Of a stretch of 64,000 nt of DNA, positions 62,392-64,000 are shown piece by piece. Every line of letters begins with the position of its first letter. Positions within the stretch are counted from its first letter, which is position 1. The stretch comes from Paenibacillus sp. LHD-117 (lineage in GTDB: Bacteria; Bacillota; Bacilli; Paenibacillales; Paenibacillaceae), in assembly GCF_030929555.1 (NCBI RefSeq), contig NZ_JAVFVT010000041.1, positions 1-64,000 of the forward strand, read 5' to 3'. Both the position numbers and the translations under genes were made by a program. Under the pieces are notes generated by a model that worked only from the letters and a program-made list of their open reading frames with translations, did no database searches and was not told where the DNA came from.

Positions 62392-63684
62392 CTATTTCAA
62401 GCCGCCTTCCTTCTCCAGCCGGATCTCGATGGCGCGTGCATGCCCTTCCAGCCCTTCATGGCGCGCCAGCGTCATGATCTTGTCGCCGTTCGCCATCAGC
62501 GCTTCCTTGCTATAGTAAATGAGGCTCGATTTTTTCATGAAGTCGTCGACATTGACCGGCGAAGAGAAGCGCGCCGTGCCGTTGGTCGGAATGATGTGGT
62601 TCGGCCCAGCAAAATAATCGCCCACCGGCTCGGAGCTGTAAGGCCCGAGGAAAATCGCGCCCGCGTTCTCGATATGGCCGAGCAGCTTCATCGGATCCGC
62701 TGTCAGCACCTCAAGATGTTCCGGCGCGAGCTGGTTTACGACCGCGATGCCTTCCTCGATCGTATCGACGAGAAGCGCCGCTCCGTAGTTGTCGATCGAG
62801 CTGCGCGCAATGTCCGCGCGAGGCAGCGTCTCAAGCTGCCTCTCCACCTCCGCTGCGACCGCTTCCGCCAGAGCCGCCGAAGGCGTCACGAGCACGGCCG
62901 ATGCCATCTCGTCATGCTCCGCTTGCGACAACAGATCCGCCGCGATATACGACGCGTCCGCCGTGTCGTCCGCCAGCACGACAATCTCACTCGGACCGGC
63001 GATGCTGTCGATGTCGACCGCTCCGAACACCGCGCGCTTTGCCAGCGCGACATAAATATTGCCCGGTCCCGTAATCTTGTCGACCGGTGCAATCGTATCC
63101 GTGCCATACGCGAGCGCCGCGATGGCTTGAGCGCCGCCGACCCGGTACATCTCCTGCACGCCCGCTTCCGCCGCGGCTACCAGAATGTACGGGTCGATAC
63201 CTTCCTTGCCGCCCGTCGCCGGGGGCGTCACCATGACGATCTCCGGCACGCCGGCCACCTGGGCCGGAATGACGTTCATCAGCACGGACGAAGGGTACGC
63301 TGCTTTGCCTCCGGGCACATAGACGCCGACTCGCTTCAGCGGCCGCATGATTTGGCCCAGCATCGTACCGTCCGGCGACAGATCCATCCACGAGCTGCGC
63401 AGCTGCTTTTCGTGGAATTTCCGGATGTTCACGGCAGCCTCCCGGATCGCCACGAGGAACGCTTCTTCCACGCGGCCGTATGCCTCCTCGATCTCCTCGC
63501 GCTTCACGCGCAGCGCGCCAGCGTCCAGCTTCACGCCGTCCAGCTGCTCGGAATACCGCAGCAGCGCCGCATCGCCTTCCGCCTTCACATCCCCGACGAT
63601 GCGCATCGCGGTTGCATTCTGCTCGGGCGTACCGTACTCCACTTCCCGCTTCAAACCGAATTGCTCGGCTCTCATAATCCGCAT
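62392..63684 (-). CDS. hisD: histidinol dehydrogenase
   Basis: HisD performs the last two NAD-dependent oxidations of the histidine pathway. The 430-residue protein has the family signature VPGGKAAYPSSVLMNVIPA, AGPSEIVVLADDTAD near the middle, QAEHDEMASAVLVT with a catalytic His, and APEHLEV. It follows hisG by 133 bases. Confidence 0.97.
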   Translation of the reverse strand: MRIMRAEQFGLKREVEYGTPEQNATAMRIVGDVKAEGDAALLRYSEQLDGVKLDAGALRVKREEIEEAYGRVEEAFLVAIREAAVNIRKFHEKQLRSSWMDLSPDGTMLGQIMRPLKRVGVYVPGGKAAYPSSVLMNVIPAQVAGVPEIVMVTPPATGGKEGIDPYILVAAAEAGVQEMYRVGGAQAIAALAYGTDTIAPVDKITGPGNIYVALAKRAVFGAVDIDSIAGPSEIVVLADDTADASYIAADLLSQAEHDEMASAVLVTPSAALAEAVAAEVERQLETLPRADIARSSIDNYGAALLVDTIEEGIAVVNQLAPEHLEVLTADPMKLLGHIENAGAIFLGPYSSEPVGDYFAGPNHIIPTNGTARFSSPVNVDDFMKKSSLIYYSKEALMANGDKIMTLARHEGLEGHARAIEIRLEKEGGLK

Positions 63685-63817
63685 AGCTCTAAGCCTCCTT
63701 CTCTATTCATCAAGCCCACAGGGCTTTATATGCTCGGGTACAATTGCCTTACTCGAGGTCTCCGCCCGTCCCCCGCCCTGGTTAGCATTCACGCAATTAG
63801 GATGCCCGCATCACGCC

Positions 63818-64000
63818 TCACGCCTTCGCCGCAATAGCCTCCTGAAGCCTGTCGCACAGGCTTTGGATGCTGTCGTTCTTCATCCGGTAGCTCACGCGGT
63901 TCGCGATCAGCCTGCTCGTAATGCCGAAGATCGATTCCATCTCGACGAGACCGTTCTCCTTCAGCGTCTGTCCGGTTTCCACCATATCGACGATCCGGTC
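63818..64000 (-). CDS. hisG: ATP phosphoribosyltransferase, C-terminal part (cut by window edge)
   Basis: The last 60 codons of a minus-strand gene read DRIVDMVETGQTLKENGL, then MESIFGITSRLIANRVSY and a helical tail. This is the C-terminal end of the HisG phosphoribosyltransferase domain; DxVxTGxTLKENGL is the PRPP-binding signature. The stop follows shortly, so it is the short form of HisG, which needs the regulatory subunit HisZ. No hisZ is visible inside the window; it would lie upstream. Confidence 0.92.
   Translation of the reverse strand, partial: DRIVDMVETGQTLKENGLVEMESIFGITSRLIANRVSYRMKNDSIQSLCDRLQEAIAAKA

Noticed and set aside
62440..63837. 465-residue plus-strand frame
   Set aside because: It is antisense to hisD.

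Overview
The window comes from a low-to-medium GC Firmicute of the order Bacillales, most likely Paenibacillaceae (Paenibacillus or Cohnella type). The evidence is an S-layer-homology-anchored glycosidase, several YesM/YesN-like and LplB/YtcP-like sugar uptake modules, and Bacillus-like gene orders: cggR-gap-pgk-tpi-gpmI-eno, secG-rnr-smpB-ssrA, and his-yvcD-trxB-rapZ-yvcK-whiA-crh. No CRISPR array, complete insertion sequence or rRNA operon is visible.

Layout. Positions 1-13,670 form a visibly AT-richer accessory block ending at the 3' side of ssrA. It holds one minus-strand carbohydrate locus: a twice-frameshifted Gfo/Idh/MocA oxidoreductase, a solute-binding lipoprotein, two ABC permeases, a sensor kinase, an AraC-type response regulator, and a 1,459-residue secreted GH29 alpha-L-fucosidase-like protein with LamG, Big, FIVAR and SLH modules. 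An interrupted repressor-like reading frame and two diverged copies of a ~105-bp repeat lie between this locus and ssrA. Positions 13,677-20,016 are core: ssrA (tmRNA), smpB, a cold shock gene, rnr with an unusually long Gly/Arg-rich tail, secG and cutC. Positions 20,006-31,740 hold an M17 aminopeptidase, an asparaginase, a second ABC sugar importer with its membrane-bound AraC regulator, a YhgE-like membrane protein with a divergent TetR repressor, and a YbjQ protein. Positions 31,799-39,304 are the complete lower-glycolysis cluster with CggR and its operator. tRNA-Arg(CCG) follows.

Positions 39,579-46,013 are the most interesting accessory cluster. A Ugp-like importer (two permeases and a binding protein), a HAD phosphatase, an SMR exporter and a metallophosphoesterase are read away from a GbsR-type regulator. 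Two copies of a structured ~75-nt element lie in it, one before the binding-protein gene and one before the regulator gene. A divergent GH78 rhamnosidase/AraC pair follows.

Positions 50,248-64,000 return to core: clpP with a CtsR-type operator, a Crh-like HPr that keeps His15, whiA, yvcK, rapZ, a ROK glucokinase, trxB, a TPR protein, prs, and a histidine operon (hisG partial, hisD, hisB, hisH, hisF, hisIE) that lacks hisA at its expected place.

How the genes work together. Sugar polymers are cut outside (GH29) or inside (GH78). Oligosaccharides are imported by three separate ABC systems that lack their own ATPase gene, so a shared MsmX-like ATPase is presumably used. Phosphorylated sugars from GlcK feed the CggR-controlled glycolytic cluster. 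The HPr/YvcK/RapZ/WhiA block and two cre-like sites link these functions to carbon catabolite control.
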